A stretch of 64,000 bases of DNA, from assembly GCF_003340555.1 (NCBI RefSeq), contig NZ_QPLJ01000012.1:1-64000 (forward strand). Reading direction: 5' to 3'. Source of the DNA: Jannaschia formosa. GTDB taxonomy: Bacteria; Pseudomonadota; Alphaproteobacteria; Rhodobacterales; Rhodobacteraceae. A program made the position numbers and the translations under genes. Below the pieces are notes generated by a model. The model was not told the DNA's origin, searched no databases, and saw nothing but the letters and a program-made list of their open reading frames with translations. Of this stretch, positions 8,500-17,248 are shown one piece after another (position 1 is the first letter of the stretch; every line of letters starts with the position of its first letter).

Positions 8500-8556
8500 C
8501 CGAGGGGGCCGTCTGCCCCCTCGGACACCCCCGAAGGTATTTCCGGCGAGATGAGG
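8500..8556 (+). repeat. REP-like stem-loop repeat, copy A
   Basis: A 10-bp perfect stem (8500-8509 with 8515-8524, loop CGTCT) is followed by a conserved-looking tail ACACCCCCGAAGGTATTTCC and GGCGAGATGA. A second, inverted copy with the same design lies at 18922-18966. Repeats of this form (GC hairpin, run of C, GTATTT, GCxA) are scattered between genes in Rhodobacteraceae. Confidence 0.65.
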
Positions 8557-8610
8557 AGCGCGGCAGGGTCACAGCTTGCGCCTGCCGGGACTGCGGGCTA
8601 GCCCGGCGCC

Positions 8611-9543
8611 ATGCGCATCCTCCGCGATCCCGACGACATTCCGGCCGATGCGCGCGGGGCCTCCGCCGCCATCGGCAATTTCGACGGGGTCCATCTGGGC
8701 CATCAGCATGTCATCGACCGCGCCCGCCGTCCGGGGGCACCGCTCGGCATCGTCACCTTCCATCCCCACCCGCGCGAGGTCTTCGCCCCCGACGCCCCGC
8801 CCTTCCGGCTGATGTCGCCGGACGCGCGCGCGTCCCGGCTGGCCAAGCTGGGCGTCGACCTGCTGTTCGAACTGCCCTTCGAGCGCATCGCCCCGCTGAC
8901 GGCCGAGGCCTTCATGGCCGACATCCTGGCCCGGGCGCTGGGGCTGTCCCATGTCGTCACCGGCGCCGATTTCCGCTTCGGCAAGGGCCGCGCCGGCGAC
9001 GTGGAGACCCTGCGCGAGGGCGGCGCGCGGCTGGGCTTCGACGTCTCCACCGCCGAGCTGATGGGCGGCGACGTTCCGGTGTCGTCGACCGCGATCCGCG
9101 AGGCGCTGACCGAAGGCCGCCCCCGCGACGCCGCCCGGATGCTGGGCCACTGGCACCGCATCGAGGGCCCGGTGCTGCATGGCGCGAAGCGCGGGCGGTC
9201 CCTCGGCTATCCGACCGCCAACATGGGGCTAGAGGGACTGCATCTGCCCCGCCTCGGCGTCTATGCCGTCTTCGTCGACATCACCGGAGGGGCCCATGCC
9301 GGGCGTCACGAGGGCGTCGCCTCGCTGGGCGTCCGACCCATGTTCGGCGAGAACGCGCCCAACCTGGAGACCTTCCTCTTCGACTTCGAGGGCGATCTCT
9401 ACGGCACGACGCTCTCGGTCGCGCTGGTGGAGTTCCTGCGCCCGGAGATGCGCTTCGACGGGCTCGCCCCGCTGGTCGCGCAGATGGATGCCGACAGCGC
9501 CCGGGCGCGCGAGGTCCTGGCCGGGATGCGTCGCCATGGCTGA
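8611..9543 (+). CDS. ribF: Bifunctional riboflavin kinase / FAD synthetase
   Basis: Makes FMN and then FAD from riboflavin in the cytoplasm. The 310-aa length is standard. The N-terminal nucleotidyltransferase domain carries IGNFDGVHLGH (21-31); the C-terminal flavokinase domain carries RSLGYPTANMGL with the PTAN signature. The start MRILRDPDDI lacks a strong ribosome-binding site, but the domain begins immediately. The stop overlaps the next start by 8 bp, so ycgN is probably translationally coupled. Confidence 0.96.
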   Translation: MRILRDPDDIPADARGASAAIGNFDGVHLGHQHVIDRARRPGAPLGIVTFHPHPREVFAPDAPPFRLMSPDARASRLAKLGVDLLFELPFERIAPLTAEAFMADILARALGLSHVVTGADFRFGKGRAGDVETLREGGARLGFDVSTAELMGGDVPVSSTAIREALTEGRPRDAARMLGHWHRIEGPVLHGAKRGRSLGYPTANMGLEGLHLPRLGVYAVFVDITGGAHAGRHEGVASLGVRPMFGENAPNLETFLFDFEGDLYGTTLSVALVEFLRPEMRFDGLAPLVAQMDADSARAREVLAGMRRHG

Positions 9544-10015
9544 CGATCCGATCGACCGCACCGGCCTCGCCCCCCGCTTCTGGGAGAAGGGGCTCGACCG
9601 GCTGACCGTGAAGGAGTGGGAGGCGCTCTGCGACGGCTGTGGAAAGTGCTGCCTCAACAAGCTGGAGGACGACGAAAGCCGCGACGTGGCGCTGACCCGC
9701 ATCGCCTGCCGGCTGTTCGACGACTCGACCTGCCGCTGCGCGGACTATGCCCGGCGCCTGTCCTTCGTGCCCGAATGCATCGTCCTGACGCCCCGGACCC
9801 TGCCCAAGGTCGTCTATTTCTTCCCCGAGACCTGCGCCTATCGGCGCCTGCACGAGGGCCGGGACCTGCCGCACTGGCACCCGCTGCTGACCGGCGACCC
9901 GATGTCGCCGCATCTGGCGGGCGCCTCGCTGATGGACGACACCGTCTCCGAGGCGGAGATCGGCGACGCGGACTGGGAGGATTTCGTCATCGAGGAACCG
10001 ACCGGAGGCGCCTGA
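9536..10015 (+). CDS. YcgN/UPF0260-family cysteine-cluster protein
   Basis: A 159-aa cytoplasmic protein with the CxxCxxCC cluster at C32-DG-C35-GK-C38-C39 and further cysteines downstream (CRLFDDSTCRC), which together probably bind zinc or an iron-sulfur cluster. The start at 9536 overlaps ribF by 8 bp; the longer in-frame opening upstream is antisense-type reading through ribF. The family is widespread in proteobacteria and has no established biochemical function. Confidence 0.88.
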   Translation: MADDPIDRTGLAPRFWEKGLDRLTVKEWEALCDGCGKCCLNKLEDDESRDVALTRIACRLFDDSTCRCADYARRLSFVPECIVLTPRTLPKVVYFFPETCAYRRLHEGRDLPHWHPLLTGDPMSPHLAGASLMDDTVSEAEIGDADWEDFVIEEPTGGA

Positions 10016-10016
10016 C

Positions 10017-11039
10017 ATGAACCTGAACTTCGCATCCGACAACACGGGCCCCGTATCCGAGCCGATCATGCAGGCGATCCTGGCAGCCAATCACGGCGGC
10101 GCGATGCCCTACGGCGCCGACCCGGCGGCGGCCCGCGTGCGCGAGGCGCTGCGCGGCCTGTTCCGGTGGCCGGAGGCGGAGGTGCTGCTGGTCGCGACCG
10201 GCACCGGCGCCAACGCCCTGGCCCTGTCCGGTCTCGTCCAGCCGTGGGAGACGGTGTTCTGCCACCGCATCGCCCATATCGAGGAGGACGAATGCGGCGC
10301 GCCCGAGTTCTACACCGGCGGCGCGAAGCTGACCCTGGTCGAGGGCGCGGGGGGCAAGATGACGCCCGGGACGCTGGCCGAGGCCATGGCGCCGGTGGGC
10401 ACCAAGGGCGTCCACGGCGTGCAGCGCGGCGCCCTGAGCGTGACCAACGTGACCGAGGCGGGCACGGTCTACACCCTGGACGAGATCTCGGCGCTGACGG
10501 CCATGGCGCGGGACGCGGGGATGGCCTGCCATCTCGACGGCGCGCGCTTCGCCAATGCCTGTGCGGCGCTCGGCTGTTCGGCGGCGGAGCTGGCGGCGGG
10601 CTTCGACGTGGTCAGCTTCGGCGGCACCAAGAACGGCTGCATGGCCGTCGAGGCGATCGTGCTGCGCGACGGTGCGCAGGGCCCTGAGATGGGCTTTCGC
10701 CGCAAGCGCGCGGCACAGCTCTGGTCGAAGCACCGCTACCTGTCGGCGCAGATGGAGGCCTATCTGGCCGAGGACCTGTGGCTGGCGAACGCCCGCGCCG
10801 CGAACGCCGCCTCCGCGCGCCTCGCCGAGGAGCTGCGGGCGCTCGGCGCCGAGATGGTGGGGCAGCCGCAAGCCAACATGATCTTCTGCCGGATGGACCG
10901 CGCGGCCCATGACCGCGCCCTCGCCGAAGCGCAGTACTACGTGATGGACGCAGCCGACAGACCGCTCTGCCGTCTGGTCTGCGATCCCTCGAAGACCGCG
11001 GCCGAGGTCGACCGGCTGCTCGAGCTCCTGCGCGGCTGA
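10017..11039 (+). CDS. ltaE: Low-specificity L-threonine aldolase
   Basis: A PLP enzyme that cleaves threonine/allo-threonine to glycine and acetaldehyde. 340 aa, fold-type I. The PLP lysine is K205 in VSFGGTKNGCM; HLDGARFANA supplies the aspartate that contacts the pyridine nitrogen; the N-terminal FASDNT is typical of the family. It begins 1 bp after the ycgN stop codon and so ends the maoC/ribF/ycgN/ltaE transcription unit. Stereospecificity cannot be decided from sequence. Confidence 0.9.
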   Translation: MNLNFASDNTGPVSEPIMQAILAANHGGAMPYGADPAAARVREALRGLFRWPEAEVLLVATGTGANALALSGLVQPWETVFCHRIAHIEEDECGAPEFYTGGAKLTLVEGAGGKMTPGTLAEAMAPVGTKGVHGVQRGALSVTNVTEAGTVYTLDEISALTAMARDAGMACHLDGARFANACAALGCSAAELAAGFDVVSFGGTKNGCMAVEAIVLRDGAQGPEMGFRRKRAAQLWSKHRYLSAQMEAYLAEDLWLANARAANAASARLAEELRALGAEMVGQPQANMIFCRMDRAAHDRALAEAQYYVMDAADRPLCRLVCDPSKTAAEVDRLLELLRG

Positions 11040-11312
11040 CGCGCCGAACTCTTCGAAGGAAACGGCCCAGCGTCATGCAAGCCCGCGCCCGTCGAACCGC
11101 AGGGCGGCTTCGGGCGCGCCGCCACCGACGCCGACGAGGCGCGCTGCGGCAGTGGGGCCTCATGCCGCGTGCCTCATGCCGAGGCGCCTTCCCCGCGGAC
11201 GGCCGCGCTCGGAAGCGTCGTTCAGCTTCCTTCGCCGGCAGGGGGGACCATCACGCGCCGCTCCGGGCGGCCTCGATCCGTCGGCTCGGTGGGCGGTCCG
11301 CGCGCGCCCCGC

Positions 11313-11567
11313 TCAGGACGTGGTGCCGTTCTTGCCTTCTAGCGCCTCCAGCCGGGCCTTCAGCGCCTCGTTCTCCTCGCGCGCCTTCTGCGCCATGGCG
11401 CGCACGGCATCGAATTCCTCGCGGGTGACGAAGTCGCGGTCGGCCATCCAGCGGTCGAGCATCGACTTCATCGCCGTCTCGGCCTCTTCGCGCGCGCCCT
11501 GGGCCACGCCCATCGCGTTGGTCATAAGCTGACCGATATCATCCATGAAGCGGTTGCGGCTTTGCAT
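11313..11567 (-). CDS. ubiK: UbiK accessory factor for ubiquinone biosynthesis (BMFP domain)
   Basis: An 84-aa protein starting MQSRNRFMDDIGQLMTNA, followed by a helical region and a C-terminal coiled coil (about 55-80, rich in Glu, Lys and Leu). This is the membrane-fusogenic BMFP architecture of UbiK/YqiC, which helps assemble the soluble ubiquinone-synthesis complex. Divergent from lgt across 103 bp, a very common arrangement in Rhodobacterales. Confidence 0.88.
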   Translation of the reverse strand: MQSRNRFMDDIGQLMTNAMGVAQGAREEAETAMKSMLDRWMADRDFVTREEFDAVRAMAQKAREENEALKARLEALEGKNGTTS

Positions 11568-11670
11568 GTCGGGTCACTCCGTTGGTTTCCCACACCATAT
11601 GGGCGCCGGGTCCGCGGCGGGCAAGCCGGGGGCTGTTGACCGGCCCCGCGGGCCGGGGCAGAGGGCGTGC

Positions 11671-12570
11671 ATGATCTATGCGATCCCCTTCCCGGACGTC
11701 TCGCCCGAACTGTTCTCTCTGGACCTCGGCTTCTTCGTCTTCAGCCTGCGCTGGTATGCGCTGGCCTATATCGCGGGCATCGTCGGCGGCTGGTGGATGT
11801 CGCGCTGGCTGGTGACGCGGCCGGGGCTCTGGCCCGGCGGCAAGATGCCGATGACGAAGCAGCAGGTCGAGGACGTGATGACCTGGATCGTGCTGGGCAT
11901 CGTGCTGGGCGGGCGGCTGGGCTACGTGATCTTCTATCAGCCCGGCTACTACCTGGCGCACCCGGCCGAGATCCTGGCGGTCTGGCAGGGCGGCATGTCG
12001 TTCCACGGGGGCGCACTGGGCACGGCCATCGCGGTCACGGTCTATGCCTGGCGGCACCGGATCCCGATCCTGTCGATCCTCGACATCGCGTCGATGGTGG
12101 CGCCGCTGGGTCTCGGCCTCGGCCGGATCGCGAACTTCATCAACGCCGAGCTCTGGGGCCGCCCGACGAACCTGCCCTGGGGCGTGATCTTCCCCGGAGA
12201 GGCGGCGCAGGCCTGCGCCAATTTCGGCGAATTCTGCGCCCGCCACCCTTCGCAGCTCTACGAGGCGGTGCTGGAGGGCGCGGTGCTGCTGGCCGCACTC
12301 TGGTGGGTGGGGCTGCGCGGCGGGTTGAAGCGGCGCGGGCTCATCCTCGGCCTGTTCCTCGCCGGCTACGGCGCCGCGCGGACCTTCGTCGAGGCGTTCC
12401 GGCAGGCGGACGCGCAATACATCACCGTCTCGAACCCCTACGGCCATGTCCTCCGCTTCACCGACGGTCTGGGCCTGACGATGGGGCAGCTGCTCTCGCT
12501 GCCGATGCTGGCGGCCGGCCTGCTGGTCGTGGCCACCGTGCTGGCCGCGGGCCGACGCGCGCGGGCGTGA
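11671..12570 (+). CDS. lgt: Phosphatidylglycerol-prolipoprotein diacylglyceryl transferase
   Basis: Transfers diacylglycerol to the lipobox cysteine of prolipoproteins at the inner membrane. 299 aa with about seven hydrophobic helices. Diagnostic motifs: MSFHGGALG with the catalytic-region His, and GLGRIANFINAELWGRPT corresponding to the Lgt signature. The ATG at 11671 starts MIYAIPFPDVSPELF, as in homologues. The stop TGA overlaps the GTG start of the next gene (GTGA), indicating translational coupling. Confidence 0.96.
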   Translation: MIYAIPFPDVSPELFSLDLGFFVFSLRWYALAYIAGIVGGWWMSRWLVTRPGLWPGGKMPMTKQQVEDVMTWIVLGIVLGGRLGYVIFYQPGYYLAHPAEILAVWQGGMSFHGGALGTAIAVTVYAWRHRIPILSILDIASMVAPLGLGLGRIANFINAELWGRPTNLPWGVIFPGEAAQACANFGEFCARHPSQLYEAVLEGAVLLAALWWVGLRGGLKRRGLILGLFLAGYGAARTFVEAFRQADAQYITVSNPYGHVLRFTDGLGLTMGQLLSLPMLAAGLLVVATVLAAGRRARA

Positions 12571-13604
12571 CCCTCGCCGACCGGATGATTGCGCGCATCC
12601 GCGCCACCGGGCCGATGACGGTGGCCGACTTCATGGCCGATGCGCTGCTCGACCCGGCGGAGGGCTACTACGCCACCCGCGACCCGCTGGGCACCGACTT
12701 CACCACCGCGCCCGAGATCAGCCAGATGTTCGGAGAGCTGGTCGGGCTGGCGCTCGCCCAGGCCTGGCTCGACCAGGGCGCCCCCGCGCCCTTCACCCTG
12801 GCCGAGCTCGGGCCCGGACGGGGCACGCTGATGGCCGATGCGCTGCGCGCGACGCGGGGCGTGCCCGGTTTCCACGAGGCGGCGCGGCTGCACCTGGTCG
12901 AAGCCTCCGCCACCCTGCGCGGCGTCCAGGCCAGGACCCTGGCCGGCCATGCGCCCGTCTGGCACGACATCGCCGAGGGCCTGCCCGACCGCCCGACCTT
13001 CCTCGTCGCGAACGAGTTCCTCGACGCCCTGCCGATCCGCCAGCATGTCCGCGACGGCGGCGGATGGCGCGAGCGGCTGGTGACCGTGCGGGACAGCGCG
13101 CTGGCCTTCGCGCTGGGTCCGCCCGTGCCGGTGCCCGAACTGGACGCGCGCGACGTCCCGGACGGCACCCTAGTAGAGCGCTGCCCCGCGCTGCCCGGCA
13201 TCGTCGCGACGGTCGCCGACCGCCTGCGTCACGGCGGCGCCGCGCTCTTCGTCGATTACGGGCACTGGCTCAGCCAGGGCGACACGTTGCAGGCGCTGCG
13301 CGCAGGAAAGTCGGTCGACCCGCTGGACGCGCCCGGCACGGCCGACCTGACCGCCCATGTCGACTTCGCCGCGCTGGCCGCTGCCGCACCCCGGGCCAGC
13401 GCGATGACCCCGCAGGGCGTCTGGCTGGAGCGGCTGGGCATCACCGCCCGCGCCAACGCGCTGGCCCGCGGCCCGCGCGCCGAAGAGATCGCCGCCGCCC
13501 ATCGCCGCTTGACCCACCCGGGCGAGATGGGCGACCTGTTCAAGGTGATGGCACTGGCCGCCCCCGGCGCGCCCCTGCCCCCCGGACTGGAGGAGCCGTC
13601 ATGA
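12567..13604 (+). CDS. SAM-dependent methyltransferase of the MidA/NDUFAF7 family
   Basis: 345 aa, GTG start inside the lgt stop codon. The SAM-binding loop is LAELGPGRGTLMADAL (about 79-94) and the family motif is VANEFLDALPIRQ. The mitochondrial homologue NDUFAF7 dimethylates an arginine of a complex I subunit, so a role in respiratory complex I assembly is a reasonable inference for this bacterial member. It sits in the conserved lgt-midA-pgeF trio and overlaps pgeF by 4 bp. Confidence 0.9.
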   Translation: MTLADRMIARIRATGPMTVADFMADALLDPAEGYYATRDPLGTDFTTAPEISQMFGELVGLALAQAWLDQGAPAPFTLAELGPGRGTLMADALRATRGVPGFHEAARLHLVEASATLRGVQARTLAGHAPVWHDIAEGLPDRPTFLVANEFLDALPIRQHVRDGGGWRERLVTVRDSALAFALGPPVPVPELDARDVPDGTLVERCPALPGIVATVADRLRHGGAALFVDYGHWLSQGDTLQALRAGKSVDPLDAPGTADLTAHVDFAALAAAAPRASAMTPQGVWLERLGITARANALARGPRAEEIAAAHRRLTHPGEMGDLFKVMALAAPGAPLPPGLEEPS

Positions 13605-14347
13605 CCTTGGAGATCCTGCGCTCCGACCTGCTGGGCGAGGTGCCCCACGGGTTCTTCACCCGCAGGGGCGGGGCCTCGTCGGGCGTGTTCGCGGGGCTCA
13701 ACTGCGGCACCGGGTCGTCCGATCAGTGCGAAGCCGTCGCCACCAACCGCGCCCGCGTGGCCGAGGCGATGGGCGGACCGCTGCACGGCGTCCATCAGGT
13801 CCATTCGGCCGAGGTCGTCGTGGTCGACGGAGCCGAGCAGACTCCGCGACCCAAGGCCGATGCCATGGTGACGACGCGGCCCGGCGCGGTGCTGACGATC
13901 CTCACGGCCGACTGTCAGCCGGTGCTCTTCCACGATCCCGAGGCGGGCGTGATCGGCGCCGCGCATGCCGGCTGGAAGGGCGCGCTGGGCGGCGTGCTGG
14001 AGGCCACGGTCGACGCGATGGTCCGCCTCGGCGCGCAGCGCGACCGCATCCGCGCCGCGATCGGCCCCTCGATCAGCCAGCGCGCCTACGAGGTCGGGCC
14101 CGAGTTCCTCGACACCTTCCTCGCCGAGGACGACGAGGCCATGCGCTTCTTCGCCAATGGGCAGGACGGCCGCTACCAGTTCGATCTCGTCGGCTATGGC
14201 CTGCACCGCCTGCGCCGGGCGGGCGTCGAGGCGGAATGGACCGGGCATTGCACCTATTCGGATCCGGCGCGGTTCTATTCCTACCGCCGCACGACCCATG
14301 CCGGCGAGGCGGATTACGGGCGGCTGATCTCGGCGATCCGGCTGTAG
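13601..14347 (+). CDS. pgeF: Peptidoglycan editing factor / multicopper polyphenol oxidase-like (YfiH)
   Basis: 248 aa, starting with ATGA overlapping the preceding stop codon. The family zinc/copper ligands are visible: HQVHSAEV, TADCQPVLF and GAAHAGWKG, followed by GPSISQRAYEVG. Members correct mis-incorporated serine in peptidoglycan precursors (UDP-MurNAc-L-Ser amidase activity) and were earlier called laccase-domain proteins. Third gene of a coupled operon with lgt and midA. Confidence 0.93.
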   Translation: MTLEILRSDLLGEVPHGFFTRRGGASSGVFAGLNCGTGSSDQCEAVATNRARVAEAMGGPLHGVHQVHSAEVVVVDGAEQTPRPKADAMVTTRPGAVLTILTADCQPVLFHDPEAGVIGAAHAGWKGALGGVLEATVDAMVRLGAQRDRIRAAIGPSISQRAYEVGPEFLDTFLAEDDEAMRFFANGQDGRYQFDLVGYGLHRLRRAGVEAEWTGHCTYSDPARFYSYRRTTHAGEADYGRLISAIRL

Positions 14348-14784
14348 GCGGAAGGCCGGGCAGCAGTCAGGCGCTGCGCCATGCCCCGGCAGTCGAGCGC
14401 CGCGCCTTGCATACGGCGTGCCCGGATACTCCGCGACCTGCGCGCCGATCCTCGCCAAGGGTGCGGTCGCCAGCGGGGCGCCGACGGTTCCGGCCGGTTG
14501 GCGATGCGACGCGCGGCATCCGGCGCACTGGGGAAGCCGCCGAGGAGGGAACATCGTCCCGGCCAAGGAAACGGGCAGCCCGATTGGGACCTGCCGTCTC
14601 CAAGGCAGAAACAGCTATAGACGCCGTCAACCCGCTGAGATCGCTTGCATCCGCCCGATCTGCCCCAGATCCGCCATCCCGTCGCTGTGCCCCTGCCGCT
14701 TTCGTTTCACGCGATGACCTCGGTCGCGCCCTCCGGCTGCCGCAGGCAGCTTCCATGATCGGTCCCAGCAGAGGAGATCGCATC
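14348..14784 (+). other. 437-bp gap between pgeF and a small ORF
   Basis: No recognisable protein, RNA or repeat. Several frames stay open on both strands, but their translations are Arg/Pro/Ala-rich and look like GC-driven shadows. The last 100 bp presumably hold the promoter of the 40-aa ORF; I could not assign boxes. Confidence 0.5.
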
Positions 14785-14907
14785 ATGTCCCGTAAGACCT
14801 GGATGGACCGCACCATCGAAGCCGCCCGCACCGAGACCGTGCGCCTGCCCTGGGCGCGGACCCCGAAGGACCGCCCCGCGCCGGTGAAGGCCACTGCGAA
14901 GGCCTGA
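14785..14907 (+). CDS. 40-aa basic small protein of unknown function
   Basis: A strong ribosome-binding site (GAGGAG, 14771-14776) precedes the ATG by 8 bp. The product begins MSRKTWMDRTIEAAR and is basic and soluble, with the segment VRLPWARTPKDR in the middle. A perfect GC hairpin follows 9 bp after the stop codon. Start signal, compact length and a closing terminator together support a real gene. I believe similar short proteins occur in related bacteria, but that is memory and not shown here. Function unknown. Confidence 0.6.
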   Translation: MSRKTWMDRTIEAARTETVRLPWARTPKDRPAPVKATAKA

Positions 14908-14916
14908 GGCGCCGAC

Positions 14917-14940
14917 GCGCCGGACGCCAGCGTCCGGCGC
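14917..14940 (+). terminator. 10-bp perfect hairpin between convergent genes
   Basis: GCGCCGGACG and CGTCCGGCGC pair around CCAG. It lies between the stop codons of the 40-aa ORF (plus) and the ThDP enzyme (minus), so it could end both transcripts. No T-run on either side. Confidence 0.6.
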
Positions 14941-14941
14941 C

Positions 14942-16579
14942 CTACCCGGCGGCGAGATCCGACAGCGACGCGCCCGGCGACAGCACGTCCCGGTCGAGCA
15001 TCAGCTCGATCACCGCCAGCCGCTCCGCCGTCAGTGCCGCCTCCAGCGCGGGCGCGAAGGCCTCCTGCGTCTCGACGCGGAAGCCCGCGCCGCCATAGGC
15101 CTCGGCCAGGGCGGCATAGTCCGGGTTGGCCAGCTCCGTCCCCGAGACGCGGCCGGGATAATGCTTTTCCTGATGCATCCGGATCGTGCCGTAGCGTCCG
15201 TTGTTGCAGACGATCACGACCGGCGTCGCGCCATGCTGGACGGCCGTCGACATCTCGTTCAGCGTCATCTGGATGCAGCCGTCCCCGGCGAGGCAGACCA
15301 CCGCCCGCCCGGGCCGCGCGATCGACGCGGCCACCGCCGCCGGAAAGCCGTAGCCCATGGATCCGCTCGTCGGCGCGAGCTGCGTGCCGAACCGCTTCCA
15401 CCGGTAGTAGCGGTGCAGGAAGGCCGCGTAGTTGCCTGCGCCATTGGTGACGATGGCGTCCTCCGGCAGCACCCGGTCGAGATGGGCGATCACCTGCTCC
15501 AGCTTGACGGCGCCCGGCGTCTCGCGCGGGGTGGTCCAGCCGAGATAGCTTTCGCGTGCGCGGCCCTGCATCGGCTGCCAGCCCGGCAGCGAATCGTCGC
15601 GCGCGGCCAGCGCCAGCGCGACGTCGGCGGCCCGCGCCTGGATGGCGATCTCGGCAGACCAGATCGCGTTGATCTCCTCGGCGCCGGGATGGACATGGAT
15701 CAGGGCGGGGGCGTCGCGCGCGGGGTCGAGCGCCTCGAAGCCCCGCGTCTCGATATCCCCCAGCCGCGTGCCGAGCGCGAGGATCAGGTCGGCCCGCGCC
15801 AGCCGGTCCATCAGCGCCGGGTTCGGCCCGACATTCAGGTCGCCGGCATAGGCGGGCGAGCGGTTGTCAATGTAGTCCTGCCTGCGGAACGAGACGGCGA
15901 CCGGCAGCCCGTGCCGCTCCGCCCAGACCTGCAGCGCCTGCGCGGCCTCCGCCGACCAGCCGGAGCCGCCGGCGACGACCAGCGGCCGCTCCGCCCGGGA
16001 GAGGCGCGCGATCACCGGCCCGAGGTCCGGCACCGCCGGGCGCGGCACGACGACCGGGGGCCGGTCCAGCGCCTCCGCCTCGGCCGAGAGCATGTCCTCG
16101 GGCAGCGCCAGCACCACCGGGCCGGGCCGCCCCGCCTGCGCGACCGAGAAGGCGCGCGCGATGTATTCGGGCAGCCGCTCCGTCTGGTCGACCTCCGCCA
16201 CCCATTTGACGACGCGGCCGAACATGGCGCGGTAGTCGACCTCCTGGAACGCCTCGCGGTCGCGATGGCCGCGCGCGATCTGGCCCACGAAGCAGATCAT
16301 CGGCGTCGAATCCTGCATCGCGACATGCAGTCCGGCCGAGGCGTTCGCCGCCCCCGGGCCCCGCGTGACGAACAGGATGCCGGGCTTGCCGGTCAGCTTG
16401 GCATGGGCCTCGGCCATCATCGCGGCGCCCCCCTCCTGCCGGCAGACGATGTTGGGGATGCCGCAGGACCAGAGCCCGTCGAGCGCGGCGAGAAAGCTCT
16501 CGCCCGGGACGGAGAAGACGCGTTCCACCCCCTGAATCGCCAGTTGATCGGCCAGGATTCGCCCGCCATGCCTCGTCAT
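14942..16579 (-). CDS. Thiamine-diphosphate-dependent enzyme (acetolactate synthase-like)
   Basis: 545 aa with the three-domain layout of the ALS/pyruvate-oxidase family. The N-terminal domain has VFSVPGESFLAAL and the catalytic Glu in CRQEGGAAMMAEAHA; the middle domain is Rossmann-like; the C-terminal domain carries the ThDP-Mg motif GDGCIQMTLNEM...CNNGRYG. It is not next to an ilvN-type regulatory subunit, so a stand-alone ThDP lyase, decarboxylase or ligase is more likely than anabolic ALS. Two adjacent ATGs exist (16582 and 16579); the second is 6 bp from GGAG and is preferred. Substrate unknown. Confidence 0.85.
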   Translation of the reverse strand: MTRHGGRILADQLAIQGVERVFSVPGESFLAALDGLWSCGIPNIVCRQEGGAAMMAEAHAKLTGKPGILFVTRGPGAANASAGLHVAMQDSTPMICFVGQIARGHRDREAFQEVDYRAMFGRVVKWVAEVDQTERLPEYIARAFSVAQAGRPGPVVLALPEDMLSAEAEALDRPPVVVPRPAVPDLGPVIARLSRAERPLVVAGGSGWSAEAAQALQVWAERHGLPVAVSFRRQDYIDNRSPAYAGDLNVGPNPALMDRLARADLILALGTRLGDIETRGFEALDPARDAPALIHVHPGAEEINAIWSAEIAIQARAADVALALAARDDSLPGWQPMQGRARESYLGWTTPRETPGAVKLEQVIAHLDRVLPEDAIVTNGAGNYAAFLHRYYRWKRFGTQLAPTSGSMGYGFPAAVAASIARPGRAVVCLAGDGCIQMTLNEMSTAVQHGATPVVIVCNNGRYGTIRMHQEKHYPGRVSGTELANPDYAALAEAYGGAGFRVETQEAFAPALEAALTAERLAVIELMLDRDVLSPGASLSDLAAG

Positions 16580-16630
16580 CATCCGCTCCGCACCTAGGTT
16601 GCCGCTGCTACCAACAGGAAAGCCCGGCCC

Positions 16631-17167
16631 ATGTCCACACTCCTCGGCCTGTGCGGATCGCTCCGCGCGGGGAGCTACAATCTCAAGCTGATTCAAGAGG
16701 CTGCGCGCCTGCACGGCGGCGATTTCACGCTGGGCGACCTGCGCCTGCCGCTCTAAGACGGCGATGTGGAGACCTCCGAGGGCATCCCCGGCCCGGTCGC
16801 GCGGCTTGCAACGCGGATTGCCGAGGCGGATGCCGTGATCGTGACGACGCCGGAATACAACAAGATGCTGTCGGGCGTCCTGAAGAACGCGCTCGACTGG
16901 ATCAGCCGGACGCCGGGCAACCCCTGGGCGGGCAAGCCGGTCGCGATCATGTCGGCCACCGCCGGCCGCTCCGGCGGGGAACGGGCGCAATGGTCGCTGC
17001 GCCTCGCGCTCCTGCCCTTCCGCCCCGAGATCGTGCCGGGACCGGAGATGCTGCTCGGCGCCGCGAAGGAGCAGTTCGACGCCGAGGGCCGCCTCGTCAG
17101 CGACCGCTACCTGAAGACCCTGACCGACCTGATGGAGGCGCTCAGGGCCCGCACGCCCCGGGCCTGA
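16631..17167 (+). pseudogene. NADPH-dependent FMN reductase interrupted by an in-frame TAA
   Basis: Reads as one continuous 178-codon gene of the NADPH-dependent FMN reductase/ChrR family except for TAA at 16754-16756 (codon 42). Before it: MSTLLGLCGSLRAGSYN, the FMN-phosphate loop. After it: TTPEYNKMLSGVLKNALDW, the family signature, and MSATAGRSGG. The context LRLPL-stop-DGDVE suggests a tyrosine codon changed at its third base. No frameshift is needed. A GTG at 16766 could restart translation but would lose the FMN loop. Either a recent nonsense mutation or a base-call error. Confidence 0.85.
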
Positions 17168-17248
17168 CGCCCGGAGTCCCGCTTTCCGCGGCGCAAAGAG
17201 CCTCCGGGCGAAGTGCGCAGCGGCAGAGCCCCCTCCCCACCGCGAACC

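Noticed and set aside
16754-16756. Programmed readthrough or selenocysteine at the in-frame stop
   Set aside because: The codon is TAA, not TGA, and the position fits an ordinary tyrosine codon; no stem-loop is evident after it.
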